Shown here: positions 56,948 through 64,000 of the stretch, piece after piece | Numbering within the stretch: position 1 is the first letter of the stretch | How the letters are laid out: each line of letters starts with the position of its first letter | Origin: Polaromonas sp. | Lineage (GTDB): Bacteria; Pseudomonadota; Gammaproteobacteria; Burkholderiales; Burkholderiaceae_C | Direction: 5' to 3' | Assembly (NCBI GenBank): GCA_021731285.1 | Contig: JAKFXR010000043.1 | Coordinates: 1 to 64,000, forward strand | DNA length: 64,000 nt | Notes under the pieces: model-generated | Database searches by the model: none | What the model saw: the letters and a program-made list of their open reading frames with translations, nothing else | What the model was told of the DNA's origin: nothing | Made by a program: the position numbers and the translations under genes

Positions 56948-57910
56948 TCATGTAGGGACCGGCGCCGGGGGCCGTTCTGGCGGCAGTTCGGCTGCGGCTT
57001 TGAGCTCCTGCGCGGCGCGCCATTCGGCCACCGACTTGATCAGCAGCGTGACCAGCGCCAGCAGGGCCAGCAGCGAGGCCACCGCGAAGGCGGCTACCGA
57101 CTGGTATTCGTTGTAGAGAATCTCCACATGCAGCGGCAAGGTGTTGGTTTGTCCGCGGATATGGCCGGACACCACCGACACCGCGCCGAACTCGCCCATG
57201 GCCCGCGCGTTGGTCAAAATCACACCGTACAGCAGGCCCCACTTGATGTTGGGCAGGGTCACATGCCAGAAAGTCTGCCAACCTGTTGCCCCCAGCACAA
57301 TGGCGGCCTGCTCTTCATCCGTGCCTTGTGCCTGCATCAGCGGGATCAACTCGCGCGCGATGAAAGGGAAAGTCACAAACACCGTGGCCAGCACAATGCC
57401 GGGCACCGCAAAAATGACCTTGATGTCCTTGGCCAGCAACCAGGGACCGAACCAGCCGTTGGCCCCAAAGACCAGCACATACATCAGACCTGCGACCACG
57501 GGTGACACCGAAAAAGGCAAATCCACCAGCGTCGTCAAAAAGGACTTTCCGCGGAACTCGTACTTGGCAATGGCCCAGGATGCAGCCACACCGAACACCA
57601 GGTTGAGTGGCACGGCAATCACGGCGGCAATCAGCGTGAGCTGGATGGCGGACCAGGCATCGGGTTCCTGCAGCGCGGCCAGGTAGGCGCCGAATCCCTT
57701 GCGCAGAGCTTCGGTGAAAACTGCGGCCAAAGGCAATACCAGGAACAGCAGCACAAAAATCAGCGCGATGGTGATCAGGGTGTAGCGCACCCACGGCGCC
57801 TCCTCCCTTCCAGCCGGGGCCGCGGAACCGGCTCTGCCGGGCCGCAGGCGCAGCGCCCCCCCGGGGGGCAGCGTAGTACGCGCAGCGACAAGCGTGGGGG
57901 CCTTTTTCAT
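56948..57910 (-). CDS. cysW: Sulfate ABC transporter permease CysW
   Basis: The second permease of the sulfate importer. The membrane part begins [20 protein letters not shown] and the EAA loop is near [20 protein letters not shown]. From the ATG at 57910, which overlaps the cysT stop as ATGA and has GGGAG upstream, the protein has 320 residues; its residues 3-33 are encoded by a family-1 repeat. A GTG at 57790 with a strong GGGAGGAGG eight bases before it would remove the repeat and give 280 residues, closer to the family. Residues just before it (EEAPWVR) look native, so I keep the longer version but the start is open. Confidence 0.88.
   Translation of the reverse strand: MKKAPTLVAARTTLPPGGALRLRPGRAGSAAPAGREEAPWVRYTLITIALIFVLLFLVLPLAAVFTEALRKGFGAYLAALQEPDAWSAIQLTLIAAVIAVPLNLVFGVAASWAIAKYEFRGKSFLTTLVDLPFSVSPVVAGLMYVLVFGANGWFGPWLLAKDIKVIFAVPGIVLATVFVTFPFIARELIPLMQAQGTDEEQAAIVLGATGWQTFWHVTLPNIKWGLLYGVILTNARAMGEFGAVSVVSGHIRGQTNTLPLHVEILYNEYQSVAAFAVASLLALLALVTLLIKSVAEWRAAQELKAAAELPPERPPAPVPT
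57811..57902 (-). repeat. Family-1 GC-rich repeat, copy F, between cysT and cysW
   Basis: On the minus strand GGCCCCCACGCTTGTCGCTG begins five bases after the cysT TGA. It has the CCCCCCGGGGGGG centre and the type II tail ending CCGGTTCCGCGGCCCC, very like copy C between yejA and yejB. It lies in the 5' end of the annotated cysW. Confidence 0.9.
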
Positions 57911-58788
57911 GCCGGGGCTCCCGCGTTGCGCCGCTGCCAGGCCTGCAAAGCGTTGATCACGAGAAGCAGCACGAAAGAGATCACCAGCATGACCACCGCC
58001 ACCGCCGTGGCGCCTGCATAGTCATACTGCTCCAGCTTGCCGATGATGATCAGCGGCGTGATCTCCGAGATCATGGGCATGTTGCCCGCAATGAAAATGA
58101 CCGACCCGTATTCACCAATCGCACGCGCAAAGGCCATGGCAAAACCGGTCAGCAGGGCCGGCATGATGTGCGGAAGAATCACCTTGGTGAAAATCTGCAA
58201 GCGCGTTGCGCCCAGCGAGGTGGCGGCTTCTTCGAGCTCCTTTTCGGCGTCTTCCAGCACCGGCTGCACCGTGCGCACCACAAAGGGCAGACCGATGAAA
58301 ATCAGCGCAATCACCACACCTGCCGGCGTGAAGGCCAGCTTGATGCCCATGGGCTCCAGGTACTGACCCAGCCAGCCATTGCTGGCCAGCAGGGCCGTCA
58401 GTGAAATGCCGGCCACCGCCGTCGGCAAGGCAAAGGGCAAGTCCACCAGCGCGTCGATGATTTTTTTGCCCGGAAATTTGTAGCGCACCAGCACCCAGGC
58501 CACGAGCAGGCCAAAGACGAGGTTGACAAGTGCGGCGATCAGCGAGGCGCCAAAGGTCAGGCGGTAGGACGCCATCACCCGTGGTGAGGTTACCGCCGTC
58601 ACAAACTGCTCCCAGCTCAGCGAGAAGGTCTTGAAAAGCAACGCAGACAAGGGAATGAGCACGATGATGCTGAGGTAAAACAGGGTGTAGCCCAGCGTCA
58701 GGCCAAAGCCCGGCAGGACTTTTTTGGCGGCACGCCGCACCGGCACGGCTGCAGGACGCTGCGCCGCAGAAAGAATGGCTGCGGTCAT
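57907..58788 (-). CDS. cysT: Sulfate ABC transporter permease CysT (CysU)
   Basis: The first permease of the sulfate importer, 293 residues with about six helices. [20 protein letters not shown] begins the membrane part; [20 protein letters not shown] is the EAA loop. It starts three bases after sbp and ends with an ATGA overlap with cysW. Confidence 0.93.
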   Translation of the reverse strand: MTAAILSAAQRPAAVPVRRAAKKVLPGFGLTLGYTLFYLSIIVLIPLSALLFKTFSLSWEQFVTAVTSPRVMASYRLTFGASLIAALVNLVFGLLVAWVLVRYKFPGKKIIDALVDLPFALPTAVAGISLTALLASNGWLGQYLEPMGIKLAFTPAGVVIALIFIGLPFVVRTVQPVLEDAEKELEEAATSLGATRLQIFTKVILPHIMPALLTGFAMAFARAIGEYGSVIFIAGNMPMISEITPLIIIGKLEQYDYAGATAVAVVMLVISFVLLLVINALQAWQRRNAGAPA

Positions 58789-58791
58789 GGA

Positions 58792-59784
58792 TCAGCGCAC
58801 GGTGTAGAGCTTGTCGAACTGGCCGCCGTCGTTGAAGTGCACTTTCTGCGCCTCGCTGAGCGAGCCGAAGTACTCCTTGACGGTGAACAGCTGCAGCGGC
58901 TTGAAGGTGGCTGCATATTTTTTCAGCACCGTTTGTGAGCGCGGGCGCAAGGCATGGCGTGCCGCGATTTCCTGTGCCTCTTCAGAGTAGAGGTAGTCGA
59001 GGTAAGCCTTGGCCAGTTCCGTCGTGCCTTTTTTGGCGACAGTCCGCTCCACTACGGCCACCGGGTTTTCTGCAACGATGCTGGACGAGGGATACACCGC
59101 GTCAACCTTGCCTTCGCCAAACTCGCGGTTGATGGAGAGCACTTCCGATTCAAAAGTCACCAGCACGTCACCGGTGTTGCGCTGCAGGAAGATGCTGGTT
59201 GCGTCGCGCCCGCCCTTGCCCAGCACTGGCACGTTTTTGTAGAGCTTGCCGACAAACTCTGCCGCCTGCGCGTCGGTACCGCCTTTTTTTCTGACGTAGC
59301 CCCAGGCGCCCAGATACGCATAACGGCCATTGCCGCCGGTTTTGGGGTTGACCACAACCACCTGGATGCCGGGCTTGATCAGGTCGTCCCAGTCCCTGAT
59401 TTTTTTCGGATTGCCGTTGCGCACCAAAAACAGCATGGTCGAGGTGGTGGGCGAAGCATCGTTCGGGAAACGTTTGGCCCAGTCTTTGGCCACCACGCCC
59501 GTGCCCGCCAGAAATTCAATGTCGGTGGTGGTGTTCATGGTCACCACATCGGCGTCCAGCCCGTCGTTGACAGCCCGCGCCTGCGCGCTGGAGCCGCCAT
59601 GAGACTGGTCGATCTTGATGTCTTTGCCGGTGATCTTTTTGTGGTGGGCCACAAAAGCTGCGTTGTAGTCTTTGTAAAACTCGCGCGCCACGTCGTAAGA
59701 GACGTTTAGCAGGGTCTGGGCCGAAGCCAGGCCAGTGGTGACCAGCGTGAGCGATGCAAGGGCAAGTTTGATTCTGTAAGTCAT
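58792..59784 (-). CDS. sbp: Periplasmic sulfate-binding protein
   Basis: A 330-residue sulfate-binding protein. The signal peptide is MTYRIKLALASLTLVTTGLA with cleavage near ASA-QTL. LLNVSYDVAREFYKDYNAAF, QSHGGSSAQARAV and TGGNGRYAYLGAWGY are family motifs. Its start overlaps the hydrolase stop (ATGA), tying it to that gene. Confidence 0.93.
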   Translation of the reverse strand: MTYRIKLALASLTLVTTGLASAQTLLNVSYDVAREFYKDYNAAFVAHHKKITGKDIKIDQSHGGSSAQARAVNDGLDADVVTMNTTTDIEFLAGTGVVAKDWAKRFPNDASPTTSTMLFLVRNGNPKKIRDWDDLIKPGIQVVVVNPKTGGNGRYAYLGAWGYVRKKGGTDAQAAEFVGKLYKNVPVLGKGGRDATSIFLQRNTGDVLVTFESEVLSINREFGEGKVDAVYPSSSIVAENPVAVVERTVAKKGTTELAKAYLDYLYSEEAQEIAARHALRPRSQTVLKKYAATFKPLQLFTVKEYFGSLSEAQKVHFNDGGQFDKLYTVR

Positions 59785-60368
59785 GCGTTTACCGGGGAGG
59801 AAAGTGAAGAGGAAGAAAAAACAGGTGGATGCAGTTGCGCCGCAACCGGGACGTCAGCCGCAAGCGACTGCAGCAGGGCCACGCCCAGCGGCCATTCGCC
59901 GTGGCCGGATTCGATGTTGATGTGACCGCCGTCCTGGATGCGAACGAATTCGCTGCCCCAGGCACGCGCATAGGCGCCTGCCAGGCGCACCGGGCAATAC
60001 GGGTCGTTGCTGCTGGCCACCAGCACGCTGCGGTAGGGCAGCTTCTGGCAGGGCACGGGCGCAAAGTCGCTCAGAACCGCGCGCCGCTCAGGGTCGACCG
60101 GGGCCACCAGCAAAGCGCCTTCAACGGCCGCCGCCGCCTCGGGAGGCAAATGCACGGTGGCCATGCAGCCGAGGCTGTGCGCCACGATGATGACCGGCCC
60201 GGGCTGCGCAAGAATCGTCTGGGCCAGCGTCGTCACCCAGGCCTGGCGCGAGGGCGTGATCCAGTCGTCCTGGCGCACCCGCACGGCCCCCTCCAGCCGC
60301 CCGGCCCACAGGCTTTGCCAGTGGCCAGGGCCGGAGTCGCGCCAGCCAGGAACAATGATGAAACGCAC
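59781..60368 (-). CDS. RBBP9/YdeN-family alpha/beta hydrolase
   Basis: A 195-residue serine hydrolase. The catalytic residues by position are Ser65 in AHSLG, Asp122 in NDPYC and His149 in DGGHINIESGHG. The start is GTG at 60368 (MRFIIVPGWRDSGPGHWQS). It is translationally coupled to sbp by ATGA and so appears to be the first gene of the sulfate operon, though its family has no established sulfur role. A 12-residue leader frame ends 15 bases upstream in the same frame. Confidence 0.85.
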   Translation of the reverse strand: MRFIIVPGWRDSGPGHWQSLWAGRLEGAVRVRQDDWITPSRQAWVTTLAQTILAQPGPVIIVAHSLGCMATVHLPPEAAAAVEGALLVAPVDPERRAVLSDFAPVPCQKLPYRSVLVASSNDPYCPVRLAGAYARAWGSEFVRIQDGGHINIESGHGEWPLGVALLQSLAADVPVAAQLHPPVFSSSSLSSPVNA

Positions 60369-60383
60369 TTGCCGGCCCGATCT

Positions 60384-60422
60384 TTAGTGGCGGGACAAGT
60401 GGACGGGTTGTGAAAGGGTCAT
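60384..60422 (-). CDS. Candidate leader peptide of the sulfate operon
   Basis: A 12-residue frame, MTLSQPVHLSRH, with AGGAG seven bases before its ATG, ending TAA 15 bases before the hydrolase GTG and in the same frame. It has no Cys, so it is not a simple cysteine attenuator. Short leader peptides with LSRH-like ends precede some sulfur genes in actinobacteria as far as I recall, but that likeness is weak. Confidence 0.3.
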   Translation of the reverse strand: MTLSQPVHLSRH

Positions 60423-60432
60423 GGACGCTCCT

Positions 60433-60457
60433 AGAAATGCATATTCGAGAAATGCAT
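60433..60457. promoter_or_regulatory. Direct repeat upstream of the sulfate operon
   Basis: AGAAATGCAT occurs twice (60433-60442 and 60448-60457), 15 bases from start to start, just before the leader frame. It could be part of a CysB-type or other activator site; no consensus for the regulator is available from the sequence alone. Confidence 0.4.
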
Positions 60458-60509
60458 TTTGGGGAGCAAGTCTTAAAACTCAAAAGAATATATCGTTCTT
60501 AATTTATGC

Positions 60510-61439
60510 CTATGAACGAATAAGAGCCAGGTCGCTCACCATCTCCTCACCACGCAGGTTTTCCTCCAGAAAATCCAGAAAACTGCGCACAGCCGGTACC
60601 TGGCCGCGCCGCGAGGGAAACACCGCATGCAGCACGCCGGGGCGCAGCACCCAGCCGGGCAGCACCGGCACCAGCAGTTTGGCCTGCAACTCTGCACGGC
60701 TCAGCATCTCCGGCAAAAAACTCATGCCAGTGCCGGCCAGAACGGCCAGCTTGACCGTCTGCAGGTCATCGGCGACATAACGCGGCTGATGGTGGAAGAC
60801 AAACTCCTTGCCTTCGGGGCCCAGCAGCTCCCAGGTGCTGCGGCCATCACTTGCAGACATGGCCACGGTGTCCAGGTTTCTCAGCTCTTCCGGTGAGGCG
60901 GGCGCGCCTTGCCTCCTGAGCAGGTCCGGGCTGGCCAGCAGGAAACTGCAGGATGCGCCCAGTTGCTTGACTACCAGGCTGCCGCTGTCGTCCAGCGTGG
61001 GCCGCACGCGCAAAGCGACGTCAATGCCCTCCTCCACCAGGTCCACCGCCCGGTTGGTGATGCGCATGTCCAGCCGCACATGGGGATAACGCGCCAGATA
61101 ACGTGGAATCAGGTAACCGACAGAGCTTTGCGCCAGCGTGACAGGGCAGCTGATGCGCAGCGTGCCGCGCGGCTCGGTCTGCATCTGGGCCACGGCCTCC
61201 CCCGCCGCCAGCGCTTCGTCGCGCATGGCGACGCAATGCCGGAGATAGATTTCGCCGGCCTCTGTCAGGGACAGCTTTCGTGTCGTGCGCTGCAGCAGGC
61301 GCACACCCAGCTGGGCCTCCAGTTCGGCCACGCGGCGCGACAGCCGTGATTTGGGCAAACCCAGCGTACGGCCCGCCGCCGCAAAGCCGCCGCGCTCGGC
61401 CACCTCGGCGAAATACACCATGTCGTTCAAGTCCTGCAT
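60510..61439 (-). CDS. LysR-type transcriptional regulator, probably of azoR
   Basis: A 309-residue LysR regulator of the YhaJ-like group, with MQDLNDMVYFAEVAERGGFA, AAAGRTLGLPKSRLSRRVAE and a C-terminal effector domain. It is divergent from azoR with 163 bases between starts and an inverted repeat at 61481-61496 in the spacer, so it probably regulates azoR in response to a quinone or electrophile. I start at MQDLNDM (61439); 35 extra codons would cover the promoter. Confidence 0.88.
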   Translation of the reverse strand: MQDLNDMVYFAEVAERGGFAAAGRTLGLPKSRLSRRVAELEAQLGVRLLQRTTRKLSLTEAGEIYLRHCVAMRDEALAAGEAVAQMQTEPRGTLRISCPVTLAQSSVGYLIPRYLARYPHVRLDMRITNRAVDLVEEGIDVALRVRPTLDDSGSLVVKQLGASCSFLLASPDLLRRQGAPASPEELRNLDTVAMSASDGRSTWELLGPEGKEFVFHHQPRYVADDLQTVKLAVLAGTGMSFLPEMLSRAELQAKLLVPVLPGWVLRPGVLHAVFPSRRGQVPAVRSFLDFLEENLRGEEMVSDLALIRS

Positions 61440-61480
61440 GCCTGTCTCCCGAGTTGTTTTGGAAGTTAGTAGAAGATATT

Positions 61481-61496
61481 GTCCTATAAACAGGAC
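61481..61496. promoter_or_regulatory. Inverted repeat in the LysR/azoR spacer
   Basis: GTCCT-ATAAAC-AGGAC, with ATT and GAT on the outer sides, is a 16-bp dyad in the divergent spacer. It is a candidate operator for the LysR regulator. Confidence 0.5.
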
Positions 61497-61602
61497 GATG
61501 AAACGTATTTTTACCGTCTTATCAATCAATCGACTCATCCGCACAATCTATCCATGGCTGCGATTCGGGTGAATGCGGCCGCAAACCCTTCAAGGAACCA
61601 CC

Positions 61603-62253
61603 ATGACCAAGCTTCTTCATATCGACTCCAGCATCCTCGGCGGCAACTCGGTGTCCCGCCAGCTCACCGCGCAAATCGTCGCTTCCTGGCGCGCCAGCCA
61701 TCCCGCCACCCAGGTGAGTTACCTGGACCTGGCCATCGACACACCCAGCCACCTGTCGGTTGAATCCCTGGGCTTTCGCATGCCTGCGGGCAGCGACCTG
61801 ACCGAGGTGCAAAAGCGCGAGAACGCCGTGTCCGAAGCGCTGGTGTCGCAGTTTCTGGCATCGGATGTGATCGTTGTTGGCGCTCCCCTGTACAACTTTT
61901 CCATCCCTACCCAGCTCAAGGCCTGGATTGACCGGATTGCGCAAGCCGGCCGCACCTTCACCTACACCGACAAGGGCCCGGTGGGCCTGGCCGTCGGCAA
62001 GACCGTGATCGTGGCTTCCACGCGCGGCGGTGTGTACTCGACCAGCGATGCAGGCAATGCCATGGAACACCAGGAAAGTTATCTGAAAACGGTGTTTGGC
62101 TTCCTGGGCATCACCGACGTGCGCTTTGTGCGTGCAGAAGGCCTGGCCATGGGTGACGCGCCCAAAGCCGCCGCCGTCAGTGCCGCCGAAGTCGAGATCA
62201 AAGCCCTGTCCACCACCGCAGCCAACCAGGCCAACGCCAAACAAGCTGCTTGA
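61603..62253 (+). CDS. azoR: FMN-dependent NADH-azoreductase AzoR
   Basis: A flavodoxin-fold NAD(P)H:quinone/azo reductase of 216 residues that removes electrophilic quinones and azo compounds. [20 protein letters not shown] and [20 protein letters not shown] are family motifs. AGGAACC precedes the ATG at 61603. Divergent from the LysR gene. Confidence 0.92.
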   Translation: MTKLLHIDSSILGGNSVSRQLTAQIVASWRASHPATQVSYLDLAIDTPSHLSVESLGFRMPAGSDLTEVQKRENAVSEALVSQFLASDVIVVGAPLYNFSIPTQLKAWIDRIAQAGRTFTYTDKGPVGLAVGKTVIVASTRGGVYSTSDAGNAMEHQESYLKTVFGFLGITDVRFVRAEGLAMGDAPKAAAVSAAEVEIKALSTTAANQANAKQAA

Positions 62254-62316
62254 GCAGCCCGGCCCGACCTGGGCCGTCGGCCTGCGTCAGGCGCAACAGC
62301 AGGCTGATGGCGCGAA

Positions 62317-62385
62317 GTATTTGCTACTTTATTTATAGCAAACTCTTCCCGCCATACATGGGCAAGAATGGATTTTTTCTTGAGA
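62317..62385 (+). repeat. Family-2 repeat between azoR and alkB
   Basis: GTATTTGCTACTTTATTTAT, then AGCAAACTCTTCCCGC, then CATGGGCAAGAATGG. It aligns with the copies at 18887 and 41603, with an imperfect GCTA/TAGC hairpin, a spacer and GGGCAAG-like end. It lies between the convergent azoR and alkB stops. Confidence 0.7.
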
Positions 62386-62387
62386 AA

Positions 62388-63041
62388 TCAGCTTGCCCGG
62401 CGAAAGGTCAGGTTGATGCGGCGGCGCCCCAGCAGGGGATGCTCGCCGTCTGCCAGCGGGCCCACGCCGTGGTAAGCCAACCGCGATGGGCCGCCCCACA
62501 CCACCACATCGCCATGCGCCAGCCGCCAGCGGCTGGGCCGGGCAGCGCGACTGTCGCCACCGAAGAGGAAAACAGCCGGCAGTCCCAGCGAGACGGACAC
62601 GATGGGCGCGGAAAAATCCTGCTCATCGCGGTCCTGATGCAGGGACAGCCTGGCGCCCGGCTGGTACTGGTTGATCAAACAGGCATCGGGCTCAAAGCCG
62701 TCAAAACCGGCGCTCGCTGCTGCGCGCCGCGCCAACTCGGCCCAGGCAGCAGGCATGGCCGGCCAGGGCAGGCCGGACAGCGGGTCCAGGGCCACATAGC
62801 GGTAACCCCTGCGGTCTGACACCCAGCCGAGCGGGCCGCAGTTGCTCATCGCCACCGACATGGTTTGTCCGCCCGGCGTCACAAGGTGACGCAGGGGCGA
62901 TTGGGCCAACACGCCATCCAGCACAGACAGCAAGGCGCCGTCTTCAGCCAGCGCAAAAGCACGCAGCAGGGTTGCCCCCGGAGCCATCGGTTCAAGCGCC
63001 GGGAATGCAGAAGGCAGTTGATCAAAAAGATCGGCGGTCAT
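62388..63041 (-). CDS. alkB: DNA oxidative demethylase AlkB
   Basis: A 2-oxoglutarate/Fe(II) dioxygenase of 217 residues that removes alkyl lesions such as 1-methyladenine and 3-methylcytosine. Iron ligands by position: His135 and Asp137 in HQDRDE, His191 in YHGVG; the RINLTFRR tail near 208-215 binds 2-oxoglutarate. It starts 21 bases after a second 2OG oxygenase gene on the same strand. Confidence 0.94.
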   Translation of the reverse strand: MTADLFDQLPSAFPALEPMAPGATLLRAFALAEDGALLSVLDGVLAQSPLRHLVTPGGQTMSVAMSNCGPLGWVSDRRGYRYVALDPLSGLPWPAMPAAWAELARRAAASAGFDGFEPDACLINQYQPGARLSLHQDRDEQDFSAPIVSVSLGLPAVFLFGGDSRAARPSRWRLAHGDVVVWGGPSRLAYHGVGPLADGEHPLLGRRRINLTFRRAS

Positions 63042-63062
63042 GGCTGCGGCATTTGCCTGATG

Positions 63063-63761
63063 CTACTGCGCGTCATGAAAGATCACGCCCAGCGTGTGCC
63101 GCTGGCCGGATCGCAGGCGGCTGACACCGTGACGCAGGGTGACGCGGTAAAACCCCCTGCTGCCCTGGACCGGCCTCTGGTTCACCGCAAAAACCACCGC
63201 ATCGCCCTGCGCCAGTGGAACCACTTCGGCACGCGACTGCATGCGCGGGCGCTGCTCGGTCAGCACAAACTCGCCACCGCTGAAGTCTTCCCCCGGTCGC
63301 GACAGCAATACCGCCACCTGCAAGGGAAAGACGTGCTCGCCATACAGATCCTGGTGCAGGCAGTTGTAGTCGCCTTCGCCGTACTGGAGAAGCAGTGGCG
63401 TTGGCCGCGTCTGGCCTGCCGCATGACAGCGCGCCAGAAAACCGGCATGGTCGGGCGGAAAGCGCGGCGCATTGCCCATGGCTTCGTTCCAGCGGTTGGC
63501 CACCGCTGCCAGATGCGGATAAAGCGTTTGCCTGAGCTGCTGCACCAGGTCAGGCAAGGGGTAACTGAAATACTGGTATTCGCCTCTGCCAAAACCATGC
63601 CGCGCCATCACGACACGGCTGCGAAAGTGCGAGGGCTGTCCATAAAGTGCAACAAGGCCGTCGCATTGACCTGGAGTCAGGAGTTTGGGCAACACGGCGC
63701 AGCCATGGGATTGCAGTTCCTGAAGCTGCAGGATCGTGTCGAAGGCGGGAGCGCCATTCAT
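63063..63761 (-). CDS. 2OG-Fe(II) oxygenase (prolyl-hydroxylase-like)
   Basis: A dioxygenase of about 232 residues with HQD at residues 136-138 ([15 protein letters not shown]), a distal His (about 211, RVTLRHGV) and the 2-oxoglutarate Arg (about 221, SGQRHTLGV). The substrate is unknown. It heads alkB with 21 bases between, so a joint role in repair or modification is possible. The start is uncertain: a TTG at 63788 extends it by nine residues; I use the ATG at 63761. Confidence 0.82.
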   Translation of the reverse strand: MNGAPAFDTILQLQELQSHGCAVLPKLLTPGQCDGLVALYGQPSHFRSRVVMARHGFGRGEYQYFSYPLPDLVQQLRQTLYPHLAAVANRWNEAMGNAPRFPPDHAGFLARCHAAGQTRPTPLLLQYGEGDYNCLHQDLYGEHVFPLQVAVLLSRPGEDFSGGEFVLTEQRPRMQSRAEVVPLAQGDAVVFAVNQRPVQGSRGFYRVTLRHGVSRLRSGQRHTLGVIFHDAQ

Positions 63762-63861
63762 GGGTACATGGGATGGTTCATGCGGCAAGCTTAGAGGGCC
63801 CTGCAGGTAAACACTCGCCGTAAACGGACCTGCCAGGCGGCAGCATCCGCAGTGACACCAT

Positions 63862-64000
63862 TCAGGCTTGACTCACCCATCTCATCGCCGGGCGGCGCTG
63901 GCGCCTGGGCAGGCTGACCGCCGGGATTCCTGGGGGCCCGACGGCCTTCACGTTGCCGTGCGCAAACTCCGCAAGATAACTGGCGAGTTCCTGAAACCGG
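63862..64000 (-). CDS. C-terminal end of an unidentified gene (partial)
   Basis: On the minus strand a frame open from the window edge encodes [20 protein letters not shown] and onward to MRWVSQA followed by TGA at 63862. Third positions are mostly G or C, as in real genes here. The family cannot be named from 45 residues. It ends 73 bases before the 2OG oxygenase start, so it may head the same unit. Confidence 0.4.
   Translation of the reverse strand, partial: RFQELASYLAEFAHGNVKAVGPPGIPAVSLPRRQRRPAMRWVSQA

Noticed and set aside
60369-60509. SAM riboswitch or other metabolite riboswitch before the sulfate operon
   Set aside because: No conserved core or suitable paired elements were found; only direct repeats and a short frame.

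Overview
The window is a chromosomal segment of a GC-rich betaproteobacterium, most likely a member of the Comamonadaceae (Polaromonas, Rhodoferax or Variovorax type). The basis is gene order (smpB with ratA-rnfH; rimP-nusA-infB-rbfA-truB-typA), protein similarity recalled from memory (a MobA-type 3-hydroxybenzoate 4-monooxygenase, imuA-imuB-dnaE2), and two dispersed repeat families that I associate with this family. Genus is inference. Genes are packed tightly. No stretch longer than about 300 bases lacks a gene, and no rRNA or CRISPR array was seen.

Layout. 1-5,400: rnfH, ratA, smpB, a 3-hydroxyisobutyryl-CoA-hydrolase-like gene, an EamA transporter and typA. 5,400-12,000: translation/transcription operon rimP-nusA-infB-rbfA-truB, read leftward. 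12,050-18,800: yejABEF-type peptide importer, divergent from fabI. 18,900-24,300: GNAT, Orn/Lys/Arg decarboxylase, NfeD/slipin pair, DUF2237 protein and tRNA-Ser(GGA). 24,300-28,500: a LysR regulator divergent from mobA, then an orphan LivK-type binding lipoprotein. 28,600-33,620: pepA-holC-small gene, divergent from lptF-lptG-cbiX. 33,655-35,914: a complete IS1595-family element with three apparent passenger genes, one HEPN-like. 35,950-39,160: cysB-like regulator, aminotransferase, hemerythrin (with an FNR-type box) and a DUF3309 peptide. 39,170-49,010: TPR/glycosyltransferase-like protein, hrpA, degenerate GGDEF membrane protein, argA, a LysE exporter and a FrnE-like DsbA. 49,100-54,520: SOS mutagenesis operon imuA-imuB-dnaE2 behind a perfect LexA box. 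54,580-60,430: dsbB, a repetitive lipoprotein, and a sulfate importer operon (hydrolase-sbp-cysT-cysW-cysA) with a candidate leader peptide. 60,510-64,000: LysR regulator/azoR divergent pair, alkB, a second 2OG-Fe(II) oxygenase and the 3' end of a further gene.

Functional links. The CysB-like regulator and the sulfate operon fall in the same window. SOS polymerases and AlkB-type repair are represented. Several envelope functions occur (LptFG, DsbB, slipin/NfeD).

The most unusual signal is a GC-rich dispersed element of about 80-100 bp. All five intergenic copies begin 1-5 bases after a stop codon, on the strand of the gene just ended. Other copies lie in frame and antisense inside yejF and hrpA. 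A second, AT-containing repeat family has also been absorbed in frame into truB, hrpA and imuB.
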